From NCBI GenBank assembly GCA_045106475.1, contig JBGCEO010000093.1, positions 5,247 to 69,246 of the forward strand: a DNA stretch of 64,000 bases, written 5' to 3'. Position 1 is the stretch's first letter. The number at the start of each line of letters is the position of its first letter. Both the position numbers and the translations under genes were made by a program. Below the pieces are notes generated by a model that had not been told where the DNA came from, ran no database searches, and was given only the letters and a program-made list of their open reading frames with translations. Shown in pieces: positions 53,319-62,170 of this stretch. The DNA comes from Granulosicoccus sp045106475 (lineage in GTDB: Bacteria; Pseudomonadota; Gammaproteobacteria; Granulosicoccales; Granulosicoccaceae).

Positions 53319-54818
53319 TTAAATCGAAATGGGCGGTTCAGCCTGGGCTTTCTCATTGATAGCCTTGTCTCCATTAGGATTCATATCATCATCTCGCGTC
53401 AGGGCTTGCGGATTTTTAGCACCGAAGTACTGGTAGACCGTTGAAGCGATAGCCAGTGGTTCAGCCTCATAGCTATCTTCAGTCGGTCGGGTGTACTGTC
53501 GGTTCTGGTTGGCAGCACCGAATACTTCAGTTTTGCCCACTACCTTGCCAAGCGCACCAGCCGGACGAATGGCACTGCCTCCCAGCGTGTACAGGTTTTG
53601 GTTGTTGCCGTGATCCCAACCTTCAGAGTTGTTCAAATTGACGTTTCTGCCAAAGTCACCGTGCACCTTGATGATAATGTTGTCAGTGGATCGACTACCT
53701 CCATATGCCGAATCAGAATACTTGATGTGTTTGGTCGCAACGCGCAATGCTTCCATCACTTGATTCATTCTGGGTACGTAATCTTCAATGGCTGAGCTGT
53801 GATCATCCCAGCCACCCAGTCCACCGCCAACCGTGATAAATAACGAATCCTGATTCTCGACAGCCAGTGTCACTGCGGCTTTTATTCTTCCACTGAAACG
53901 ATTGTTGGCCGGGTACATGAGATAACCTGTGTTGGGGTCAACGTCGGGATCTGGCTCTCCTGATGCCTGTTGAGGTGGAGAAGGCAGTGGAGAGTCTGCC
54001 GCGTTTTGAAGTTCGCCAATCAGCTGTTCCATGGTGTGCCGCAATTCAAAACCTTCTGCTACCTTTCTATAGCGAATGCGCTGTGACGTATCAACGACTC
54101 GGGCGATCAGTGCATCAAGCTCAACTCCATGATCATCACGGCCCCGACTGTAGGGATTGTCAAACTGCTCGTCCAGGCTGAGTCCCCTTAATTGCAATGG
54201 CAACTTACCGTCAGGGTCTCTGACGAAAGCTGTGCTGCTACCTTCGAAAGATATAAAAGGCAAAACCAGTTGATTGAGTCCTTTGCCCCGTAGTTGCGAG
54301 GAACCATTCAGCAGATCGCGATTGGCATTGAGCAAGGCCGCAATCGTTGACCCCATACCTGGCGCAGCATCGATAGCGAGTGAGCCCTTCAAACTCGAAA
54401 ACACACTGGGTCGATGCGACTGCGTATTGTTTTTGCGACGATGAATGGTACGGTAGACAGACATATCCCCAGCGGCGAGCATGTCTTCCATCGCATTGCC
54501 ACCTGCACTGGCCCAAAAGCCATGTTCAGTGACCTGACCACCATCAGCCTGCATTTGCCTTAGCTGTTCTGGATACGGGTTTTGTGAATTACGATTGATC
54601 AGATCCATGTTGCTCAAGTTGCCAGCCAGTTCTGAGGGACCACCGTAGAGAAACACGTTGATTACCTGCGGCATGATGCCTGGCAGTTGGTAATCAGCGC
54701 TGTCTAGAATCGGCATGGCGGCGGCTTGATTAACGAATCCAGGCACGCCAAACAAACTCGGCGCTGTAGCACCGATACCTAGCAGGGATGTTCTTCTCAA
54801 AAAGTCACGACGATTCAT
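53319..54818 (-). CDS. DUF1501 family exported protein
   Basis: A 499-residue protein with a Tat signal (NRRDFLRRTSLLGIGATA, residues about 2-19) and the DUF1501 fold, related to alkaline phosphatase/sulfatase proteins: NVFLYGGPSELAGN near the start, SLFITVGGGLGGWDDHSSAIEDY in the middle, and IIIKVHGDFGRNVNLNNSEGWDHGNN. DUF1501 proteins are usually encoded beside DUF1800 proteins, as here. The activity is unknown. It would be in the periplasm. Confidence 0.88.
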   Translation of the reverse strand: MNRRDFLRRTSLLGIGATAPSLFGVPGFVNQAAAMPILDSADYQLPGIMPQVINVFLYGGPSELAGNLSNMDLINRNSQNPYPEQLRQMQADGGQVTEHGFWASAGGNAMEDMLAAGDMSVYRTIHRRKNNTQSHRPSVFSSLKGSLAIDAAPGMGSTIAALLNANRDLLNGSSQLRGKGLNQLVLPFISFEGSSTAFVRDPDGKLPLQLRGLSLDEQFDNPYSRGRDDHGVELDALIARVVDTSQRIRYRKVAEGFELRHTMEQLIGELQNAADSPLPSPPQQASGEPDPDVDPNTGYLMYPANNRFSGRIKAAVTLAVENQDSLFITVGGGLGGWDDHSSAIEDYVPRMNQVMEALRVATKHIKYSDSAYGGSRSTDNIIIKVHGDFGRNVNLNNSEGWDHGNNQNLYTLGGSAIRPAGALGKVVGKTEVFGAANQNRQYTRPTEDSYEAEPLAIASTVYQYFGAKNPQALTRDDDMNPNGDKAINEKAQAEPPISI

Positions 54819-54889
54819 AGGGTCTATCCGAATAGGTTTATATGTGCAGTCCTTGGATGACTGCGAGTTTTGTGTTTCTTGATTGCTTA

Positions 54890-56773
54890 TCAGCGCAGTC
54901 TGGGCATGTAGTACAGCTCAGGTAGGCGCGATAAATAATCCATCGTAATCACAGCGATATCATCGAGCCGTCCATTACGTGCGAATGCATAGTCAAATTC
55001 ACTATCCAGGTGACCATTTTCGCGAAACAGCTTTGTCAGTTGAAAACGCTCGACGCTGCTGGCGCGTCGCTGAGCAGCGCTAAGAAACAGATAGTCGACT
55101 AGTTGGGAAACAGTCAGATCATCGATCTTGCTATACAGCGCCAGGCTCTGTTCGTACTCTGCCAATTCGATATCGTACTCGTTCCTTTCTTCAGCAGAGA
55201 GTGCATCCACTGCTTCTTGATATTCTTCCACTGCGGCAGCGTGGCTCGCAATTTCTTTTGCTGTAGCGTCTTGTGCTAATGGTTCTATGGGTCTGGGTGA
55301 TGGAGCGCCTGGTTGCTCTACACCTAGCGGATTGCGCCAGCGCCTATAGTCCAGCATCAGCGTTTCGCGTAGCGCTTTATGGTAGTTGCCGAAGCTCAGA
55401 CTATCCAGTGGTACAGAAGCTACTCTACCTAACTTAAGCGACATGGCGGGCCAACCCATTTCGGACATATTGGTTCTCGATAGCGAACCGCGTCCTCCGA
55501 CAATTCCTTTGAACAAATCAGGATGTGCTTGCCATTGAAGTCGCTTCGCCATGGGCAGATAGCTTTCTTCGAATGAACGAGCTCGTTCTGTATCTAACAG
55601 ATAGGTTTCGGAGAACAGAATAGCGAGAAAAATGTCTTCGAAGGTAATCGGGTTTGTGGCACTTATCGACTGTGTGATTGATAGGCGTTCTTCAACACTA
55701 TGACCTGTATAGAAGTAGTCCACCAAAACACTGACAACCCGAGGAATCAGTAGCGGGTGGCTGGCAATAACATCATAAAAATCGCGACAGTTAACAACGT
55801 ATTTATTCAGCACCAGTACCGGCTCGACATTGGGGTAGTCGGTGTAGGCCAACTTGTAGCCTTCTGACTCGTCTGTCAGATAAAGGTCCTGGCATGCCTG
55901 TGATGCAAGAGGTACTTCCTTGTCGTTGTCGAATATACCGAGATAGATCTCCATCATTTCACGAGTATTGTCTTCCGGTGATCTGAACCGCCGCCAGTTC
56001 TGCACGCTGTTCTGGTGTGTGGCAACCATTGCGCGGACACTTTGTTTTCCCATAATGCCCAGATCAAGTCGCCGGAACAGGTTCTGTACATCGGTGATGT
56101 CTGCGCTATCAATCTCTTCCGCAGGTGAAAACAGGATTGTATTTGCCAAATGCCATGACATCCATTGTGAAAAGGCATCTCTACTGAGTGGGTAGTGAAA
56201 CAAGCGCGCCAGTGGCATTTGCTTGGGTTTGTTCTGGTCAAAATAGTAAGCAGCCTCAATAGGTGCCGATTGCCCTTGATCGTCAAGTGCATACTCATCA
56301 CCAACGATTTGCTGATCGTGCAGGCTACGAACTTCCGGTGGCAAATCCTGTTGCAACAGGGCTTTTACTGAGCTTAAGCTCGGTGCTGAGCTATTGCGGG
56401 CTGTTAGCACGCTGCCGCCGTCAAGTGAGTAAAAATCCTCAACTGGTACGCCGCTGTACAGGGTTGAGTACAGTTTATTGATAACGCTGTACTGATCGTC
56501 AAGTGACATGCCATTGAATCGGGCATCAGATAAAGGTACCGCTGAACCCTGTGCCGGTGTGTTAGCTACAGGCGATGCTCCACCCAGACTGGGAGCTTCT
56601 GGAGCGCAGCTCTGCAATACCAGTGCGAGAACACTAAGTGCGGAGCTGTGAAAGAAGAGTTTACGTCGTGGTTTAGCTGTTGCGCTGCTACCACCATCAG
56701 GCAGTGAAAATAAGTTTTTATGGCGTTCTGCATCATGCAGGACAGAATCAGGCGAGATGTGAAGACCACTCAT
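54890..56773 (-). CDS. DUF1800-like exported lipoprotein
   Basis: A 627-residue protein encoded directly upstream of the DUF1501 gene. A long N-terminus carries RRKLFF (Arg36-Arg37), a hydrophobic core and LQSC with Cys56, so a Tat-type lipoprotein signal is likely. MSWHLANTILFSPAEEI, MVATHQNSVQNWRRFRSPEDNTREMMEIYLGIF and ILFSETYLL resemble DUF1800 in order (the NxREMME block is its best mark), but the match is divergent. Between about residues 490 and 560 there is a Glu/Ala-rich helical insertion. Function unknown; partner of DUF1501 by context. Confidence 0.7.
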   Translation of the reverse strand: MSGLHISPDSVLHDAERHKNLFSLPDGGSSATAKPRRKLFFHSSALSVLALVLQSCAPEAPSLGGASPVANTPAQGSAVPLSDARFNGMSLDDQYSVINKLYSTLYSGVPVEDFYSLDGGSVLTARNSSAPSLSSVKALLQQDLPPEVRSLHDQQIVGDEYALDDQGQSAPIEAAYYFDQNKPKQMPLARLFHYPLSRDAFSQWMSWHLANTILFSPAEEIDSADITDVQNLFRRLDLGIMGKQSVRAMVATHQNSVQNWRRFRSPEDNTREMMEIYLGIFDNDKEVPLASQACQDLYLTDESEGYKLAYTDYPNVEPVLVLNKYVVNCRDFYDVIASHPLLIPRVVSVLVDYFYTGHSVEERLSITQSISATNPITFEDIFLAILFSETYLLDTERARSFEESYLPMAKRLQWQAHPDLFKGIVGGRGSLSRTNMSEMGWPAMSLKLGRVASVPLDSLSFGNYHKALRETLMLDYRRWRNPLGVEQPGAPSPRPIEPLAQDATAKEIASHAAAVEEYQEAVDALSAEERNEYDIELAEYEQSLALYSKIDDLTVSQLVDYLFLSAAQRRASSVERFQLTKLFRENGHLDSEFDYAFARNGRLDDIAVITMDYLSRLPELYYMPRLR

Positions 56774-56975
56774 AGACGCATCCTTTGAAACTCGTTTCTT
56801 GGCTGAACAGTTTTAGCGGAGCACGATGTACTCACATTGACTAACATTATGGAAACATGGTGGAAAGTGTGATGAGAGCATCGGTATGGGTGTTAAAGGT
56901 AATGTTTAAACCCGTCTGCCTGCCGATTAGTGTGAATACTAAACAGGCACTGCGAAGCCTACCTATTTTTCTATT

Positions 56976-57863
56976 GTGAACGATTTAAATCTCATTCAAC
57001 GTGGTGCCATATGGGTCGGAGAGTTTCGAGCTATGGCCAGCCCCTGCGAGATACACATAGAAATACGTTCCAGAAAACGCGCACTAGCATTGATGTTGCA
57101 AGCCAGGCAGGAAGCATTGCGTATCGAGAAATTGTTTAGCCGGTATCGTCAAGACAACGTTGTACACCGAATTAACTCCAGTCAGGGTCGCACAATAACC
57201 GTGGATGCAGAAACAGCGCGCATGCTCGACTTCGCCGAGCAGTGTTTCGATCTGTCAGACGGATTATTTGATATCACTTCGGGTGTGTTGCGAAAAGTAT
57301 GGCTATTTGATGGTTCTTCGAGCTTGCCCTGTCAGCATGAAATACAGCAACTGTTGAGCCGCGTTGGCTGGGAAAAAGTGACCTGGCAATCACCTCACTT
57401 TTCATTGCCAGCCGGTATGCAGATTGATTTAGGGGGCATCGGCAAAGAGTATGCAGTTGATCGCACTGTTGCATTGTTGAAGGAGTCAGTAGACGTACCG
57501 TTCATGGTTAATTTTGGCGGTGATCTACATGCAGCCGCAGCACCTGAGAGCACTGGCGCCTGGACGGTTGGTATAGAGGCCGTTAGTCATGCACAGGGTG
57601 TTGTAAAATCATTGCAACTTAAAAGAGGCGCATTGACGACCAGTGGTGATGCGCAGCGATACGTGCTTAGTGACGGCGTTCGCTATGGCCATGTGTTGAA
57701 TCCTGCAACCGGCTGGCCAACACCGGATTCGCCTTCATCAGTGACCGTCGCGGGTAATTCTTGCCTTGAAGCAGGAATATTGTCAACGCTTGCAATCTTG
57801 AATGGCAGCAACGCCGAGCGTTTTCTGGATGAGCAGGGTGTCACGTATTGGTGTCAACGATAG
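56976..57863 (+). CDS. apbE: FAD:protein FMN transferase, ApbE family
   Basis: A 295-residue ApbE that attaches FMN to a Thr or Ser of target proteins. Motifs: RAMASPCEIHIEIR near the start, LFDITSGVLRKVW, IDLGGIGKEYAVDRTVALL (about residues 150-168, substrate/metal site), VNFGGDLHAA and YGHVLNPATGWP. Start is GTG 56976; an in-frame TAA at 56940-56942 and no other start codon rule out an upstream signal peptide, so the protein appears to lack the lipoprotein or Sec signal of most ApbE proteins. It precedes DUF4266 and DUF3570 genes, a recurring association. Confidence 0.88.
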   Translation: MNDLNLIQRGAIWVGEFRAMASPCEIHIEIRSRKRALALMLQARQEALRIEKLFSRYRQDNVVHRINSSQGRTITVDAETARMLDFAEQCFDLSDGLFDITSGVLRKVWLFDGSSSLPCQHEIQQLLSRVGWEKVTWQSPHFSLPAGMQIDLGGIGKEYAVDRTVALLKESVDVPFMVNFGGDLHAAAAPESTGAWTVGIEAVSHAQGVVKSLQLKRGALTTSGDAQRYVLSDGVRYGHVLNPATGWPTPDSPSSVTVAGNSCLEAGILSTLAILNGSNAERFLDEQGVTYWCQR

Positions 57864-58004
57864 GCCAAAAGCCGTTATGCGCGTCTCAGGCTGATGCCGG
57901 CATGATGAATTAATCCATTCTGTAACTCAAAGACGCTGTGGGATGAGCCGATAAGTTTGTATCGGTTGAGCACTATGATTCTCAACGCTACTCGCAGGTC
58001 GCAC

Positions 58005-58265
58005 ATGTTTAGATTCTCACGCTGCTCTAGTGCAAAACTTGTTTTGAGCATTGGAATGCTCTGTAGTGCAACGGCCTGTTCCACAGCTGGTGATATCTTA
58101 TCAATTTCTGAAGTGAAACCTTGGGAGCGGGGTACATTAGCCCGTGAAGATATGCAGATTGTTACTGATGCGCTTGAACAAAGTGTTGATGAACACATCT
58201 ACTTTTCCAAGGAAGCATCTACCGGTGGTATGAGCGTACAGGGTGGAGGTTGTGGTTGTAATTGA
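58005..58265 (+). CDS. DUF4266 small lipoprotein
   Basis: An 86-residue protein with a signal peptide ending in TAC (lipobox-like, Cys about residue 25). The family core is VKPWERGTLAREDMQ, then VDEHIYFSKEASTGG and a Gly/Cys tail finishing GGGCGCN. This is DUF4266, found with ApbE and DUF3570. The frame is open from ATG 57957, but ATG 58005 gives a standard signal peptide. Its stop overlaps the DUF3570 start (TGATG). Confidence 0.85.
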   Translation: MFRFSRCSSAKLVLSIGMLCSATACSTAGDILSISEVKPWERGTLAREDMQIVTDALEQSVDEHIYFSKEASTGGMSVQGGGCGCN

Positions 58266-59497
58266 TGAGTGGATTACGCCATAAACTAGGCCTTGCCGCC
58301 TGTACTCTGGTTGCAGCTGGCAGTGCTAACACCCAGGCTGCCGATGGCCCCTGGCAGGTTGACACCTCTTACTTGTCCTATGTAGAGGCGGATGATCGAG
58401 TAGCGGTATCAAAAACGTTGGCTAACCTGACACGCCAGGACGAGCGTGGCACTCTGAATGTAAATCTGGTGCATGACACTATGTCAGGTGCATCGCCGAC
58501 AGGTGCCATTCGCAGTACTGATTCTGCTGTCACCTATACAAGTGCTTCCGGTGGAACCGGATTCAATGCCGGCAGCGGCGGCGATTATTCGATGAGTTCG
58601 TTTGAAGATACTCGAATACAGGCAGGCCTTGGATGGGAAAAAGAACAGCGTCGTGGTTTAACCATCAACTATGGTGGGGCGGTGTCCAATGAATCCGACT
58701 ATGAATCCTTTGGTGGTAACGTGGGTGTGTCCCGGGAATCTAACGATGGGATTACAACCTTTAGTGGAGGTCTTGCTCTGACTGCGGACACTATCTACCG
58801 TAGTGATACTGGAGGAACGCCTGAGCCTTTGGGTAATACAGAGCAGCCAAGGCCATACAGCGCGGGCACAAGAAACACCGTGGATGGCTTGCTGGGAATT
58901 ACTCGCGTACTGAACAAGCAGACCCTGGCTCAGTTTAATGTATCCTTTGGTTTGTCCAAGGGTTATCACTCTGATCCTTATAAGATCATTAGCGCAGCTG
59001 ATGAGCAGGATCGTATCCTGGCAAACTTCCACGATAGTCGTCCGCAATCTCGTCTACGTACCAGTGCTCTGGCTAAGGTTGTGCACCAATTGCGCGGTTC
59101 CAAGAATTCTGTGCATCTTAGCTATCGTTTATATCAGGATGATTGGGGGGTGCAGTCGCATACCGCCGATCTGCGTTATCGTCATCAGTTGACCAAGCGA
59201 CAGTATCTTGAGCCTCATGCGCGCTTGTACCGACAAACGCAGGCAGACTTCTACCAGCGTAAACTCAGCGTAGATGAAGGGCTGAACCCTATACTGCCCG
59301 AGGACGGTTTTGCCAGTTCCGACTATCGGCTGGATGCCATGACCAGTGCGACCCTGGGCATGAAATATGGACTGGCGCTGACCTCCAATGCAGATTTTCG
59401 TATTCGTGCCGAGTACCTTGATCAATCCTTTAGCACCGCCGATTATTCCAAGAATACGGCCGTCATATTCCAGACTAGTCTGAGATACCGTTTCTAG
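58265..59497 (+). CDS. DUF3570 outer-membrane beta-barrel protein
   Basis: A 410-residue protein with a signal peptide ending near residue 26 (NTQAA) and many alternating amphipathic strands ending in Phe (FQTSLRYRF), the C-terminal mark of outer membrane barrels. It matches DUF3570. ATG 58265 overlaps the preceding stop. Near the C-terminus is LDAMTSATLG, in which Asp357, Thr360, Ala362 and Thr363 follow the ApbE recognition pattern Dxx(S/T)xAT; whether it is flavinylated is not known. It forms a unit with apbE and DUF4266. Confidence 0.82.
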   Translation: MSGLRHKLGLAACTLVAAGSANTQAADGPWQVDTSYLSYVEADDRVAVSKTLANLTRQDERGTLNVNLVHDTMSGASPTGAIRSTDSAVTYTSASGGTGFNAGSGGDYSMSSFEDTRIQAGLGWEKEQRRGLTINYGGAVSNESDYESFGGNVGVSRESNDGITTFSGGLALTADTIYRSDTGGTPEPLGNTEQPRPYSAGTRNTVDGLLGITRVLNKQTLAQFNVSFGLSKGYHSDPYKIISAADEQDRILANFHDSRPQSRLRTSALAKVVHQLRGSKNSVHLSYRLYQDDWGVQSHTADLRYRHQLTKRQYLEPHARLYRQTQADFYQRKLSVDEGLNPILPEDGFASSDYRLDAMTSATLGMKYGLALTSNADFRIRAEYLDQSFSTADYSKNTAVIFQTSLRYRF

Positions 59498-59554
59498 ATT
59501 TCATCATTCCTACAGGCGATTCGGGGTAGACTCAAGGGCCATACCTCAAATGGA

Positions 59555-61543
59555 ATGATCGCCACTATGTTCAAGGTATCCTTTTTTAGTAGTCGCGCCG
59601 GCAGCGCTCTATCGCGTATCGTGCTGGGAAGCCTGTGTTTATCGGCTGTAGGTTTCACGCAAGCAGCAACAATCAACTTGCGCATCATGGAAACCACGGA
59701 CTTGCATATGCATGCCATGAACTTTGACTATTATCGCAATAGTGAGGTTGATGACTTCGGATTAGCGCGTACCGCCACGCTGATACGAGATGCTCGGGCC
59801 GAAGTGCGTAACAGCCTGTTGTTCGATAACGGCGATTTGCTTCAGGGCAATCCAATGGGTGACTTTATGGCACGCTCGCGCGGGTTGAGCTATGGAGAGG
59901 TGCACCCTATGTACAAGGCGATGAATCTGCTGGGGTATGACGCCGCCAACATCGGTAATCACGAATTCAACTATGGATTGGACTTCTTGCTAAAGTCTCT
60001 GGCCGGCGCTGATTTCCCCTATGTGTTGGCAAACGTCTACACCGACGACGGTGATGACAGTCCTGACAACGATAAGCATTACATACAGCCTTATGTGATT
60101 CTGGAGCGCAAGCTCATGGATACTGATGGAGCTATGCATACCGTCAAAGTTGGGGTCATCGGCTTTACACCGCCTCAGATCATGAGTTGGGACAAGGGTC
60201 ATCTAGAGGGCCAAGTTCGAGTGCGTGGAATCGTCGAAACTGCCGAGGCGTTGATACCGGAGATGCGCGAAGCAGGGGCTCAGTTGGTCGTAGCCATACC
60301 CCACAGTGGTATAGCTCAATCTCATCCGGATGGGCTGCGTGAGAATTCAACCGCTGAACTATCCAAAGTCCCCGGTATTGATGCCATTCTATTTGGCCAT
60401 GCTCATACTGTATTTCCTTCGGATGCCTATGCAGACTTTCCCGGGGCCGATCTTGAAAAAGGTACTTTGAACGGTGTGCCGTCGGTTATGCCGGGTTTCT
60501 GGGGAAGTCATCTGGGGATCATTGACTTGACTCTTCAGAGCGCTGATGGAGAGTGGGAGGTTTCTGACAGCTCTGTTGAAAACCGAGCTATCTTCAAACG
60601 CGACGGCCGTAAAAAAATTGCCGTGGTGGGTTCGCAACAAGACATCATCGATGCCGTGCAGGACGAACATGAGGGAACCGTTGCCTGGGTAGGTCAACCG
60701 GTTGGCACCATCACCGCACCGATCAACAGCTTCTTTGCGCTGGTGCAAGATGATCCGTCCATACAGATTGTTACCAATGCACAAACCTGGTATGGCGAGC
60801 AAGTCATAGCCGGTACCGAATTTGAAGGCATGCCTGTGCTTTCTGCCGGAGCACCCTTTAAGGCAGGTGGTCGAGGCGGACCAGAATACTTTACAGATTT
60901 ACCTGCTGGGGAAATAGCAATCAGAAATGTTGCTGATCTTTATATCTACCCCAACACAGTTAGATTGGTAAAACTCTCTGGTGCTCAGGTGCAGCAATGG
61001 TTGGAACGCGCTGCAGCTCAATTCAATACGATAGATCCAGGCGTGACTGATTCGCAACAATTAATTAGTGAGACTCATCCGTCTTACAATTTTGATGTTA
61101 TCGATGGTGTTAGTTATCAGATTGATGTCACCCAGTCTCCGCGATACGGGGACAAAGGAGAATTGCTGGATGAGAACGCAAGCCGAATCGTTAATCTGAT
61201 GTTTAATGATGCGCCAATAGATCCAGAGCAGGATTTTGTGGTCGTTACCAATAACTACAGGGCCAGCGGTGGCGGCACGTTTCCTGGACTCGATGGAAGC
61301 ACGATCATCGTTGAAGCACCGCAAACCAATCGCCAGGTACTGGTTGACTATATTCTTGCCTCGGGCGAATTGGATCCCAAAGCAGACGGCAATTGGAGTT
61401 TTGCTCCGATTGATGGCGATGTTGCGGTCGTTTTCGATACTGCGCCAACAGCCGTCGATGCCAGTAACGCAGAGCGTTTCGAGTTTGTGGAGGCCCTGGA
61501 AAGTGGCTTTGCGCGCTACAAAATCCCAATGGGTGGACAATAG
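59555..61543 (+). CDS. cpdB: Periplasmic 2',3'-cyclic-nucleotide 2'-phosphodiesterase/3'-nucleotidase
   Basis: A 662-residue secreted nucleotidase of the CpdB/UshA type, with signal peptide ending near residue 38. The metallophosphatase domain has IMETTDLHMHAMNFDYY, DNGDLLQGNP, NIGNHEFNYGLDFL, IPHSGIA and LFGHAHTVFP (binuclear metal ligands). The C-terminal nucleotidase domain has PVLSAGAPFKAGGRGG and NNYRASGGGTFPG. It hydrolyses cyclic and 3'-nucleotides to nucleosides for uptake. ATG 59567 is an alternative start. Confidence 0.93.
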   Translation: MIATMFKVSFFSSRAGSALSRIVLGSLCLSAVGFTQAATINLRIMETTDLHMHAMNFDYYRNSEVDDFGLARTATLIRDARAEVRNSLLFDNGDLLQGNPMGDFMARSRGLSYGEVHPMYKAMNLLGYDAANIGNHEFNYGLDFLLKSLAGADFPYVLANVYTDDGDDSPDNDKHYIQPYVILERKLMDTDGAMHTVKVGVIGFTPPQIMSWDKGHLEGQVRVRGIVETAEALIPEMREAGAQLVVAIPHSGIAQSHPDGLRENSTAELSKVPGIDAILFGHAHTVFPSDAYADFPGADLEKGTLNGVPSVMPGFWGSHLGIIDLTLQSADGEWEVSDSSVENRAIFKRDGRKKIAVVGSQQDIIDAVQDEHEGTVAWVGQPVGTITAPINSFFALVQDDPSIQIVTNAQTWYGEQVIAGTEFEGMPVLSAGAPFKAGGRGGPEYFTDLPAGEIAIRNVADLYIYPNTVRLVKLSGAQVQQWLERAAAQFNTIDPGVTDSQQLISETHPSYNFDVIDGVSYQIDVTQSPRYGDKGELLDENASRIVNLMFNDAPIDPEQDFVVVTNNYRASGGGTFPGLDGSTIIVEAPQTNRQVLVDYILASGELDPKADGNWSFAPIDGDVAVVFDTAPTAVDASNAERFEFVEALESGFARYKIPMGGQ

Positions 61544-61553
61544 GAAAATCATC

Positions 61554-62132
61554 ATGCTGAAAAAATTTGCTTTAACACTGATCCTTGCGCTTGGTACATC
61601 GCCTGTCTTCGCAGCTGCTGAACGCTATACGCTTGATCCATCGCACACAACTGTTGCCTTTCTGATAGAGCACATAGGTTTTGCCAAAACGCTCGGGCAG
61701 TTCTCGGGCGTATCAGGCTCCTTTAGCTTTGATGCAGATACGCAAACCGTGTCTGATATCAGTATCGTAGTCGAGACCAACACTGTAAACAGTGCCAACA
61801 AGGCGCGTGACAAACATGTACGCAACAAGGATTTTCTCAACGTCAAGAAATATCCAAACATGGTGTTTACAGCACAGAGCGCAACACTGACCGACAATGC
61901 CGGGGAAATTACCGGAGAGCTTCAATTGCTGGGACAGACCAATCCATTAACCTTGTCGGTTAATCTGAACAAGGCGGCTAAATATCCGTTTGGACACAAG
62001 AAACTTACCTTGGGAGTATCAGCAAGGGGTAATGTGCAAAGAAGTAGTTACGGGATGAACTATGGTGTTGCCAATAACATTGTGGGTGACAATGTTGAGT
62101 TGATCCTCGAAATTGAGGCAATTAAAGACTAG
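61554..62132 (+). CDS. YceI family secreted protein
   Basis: A 192-residue protein with a signal peptide (residues 1-20, SPVFA/AAE) and the YceI lipocalin-like fold: ERYTLDPSHTTVAFLIEHIGF at the start, FLNVKKYPNMVFTAQSATL and GVSARGNVQRSSYGMNYG later. Such proteins bind polyisoprenoids such as quinone-like lipids. The frame is open far upstream inside cpdB, but ATG 61554, ten bases after the cpdB stop, gives the signal peptide and is the start. Confidence 0.92.
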   Translation: MLKKFALTLILALGTSPVFAAAERYTLDPSHTTVAFLIEHIGFAKTLGQFSGVSGSFSFDADTQTVSDISIVVETNTVNSANKARDKHVRNKDFLNVKKYPNMVFTAQSATLTDNAGEITGELQLLGQTNPLTLSVNLNKAAKYPFGHKKLTLGVSARGNVQRSSYGMNYGVANNIVGDNVELILEIEAIKD

Positions 62133-62170
62133 CTGAAAATGGCTTGGTTCCTGACAGTAATGGTCTCTAA

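Noticed and set aside
61236..61553. A 106-codon upstream extension of the YceI frame inside cpdB
   Set aside because: It overlaps the conserved end of cpdB in another frame; the signal peptide and YceI fold begin at ATG 61554.
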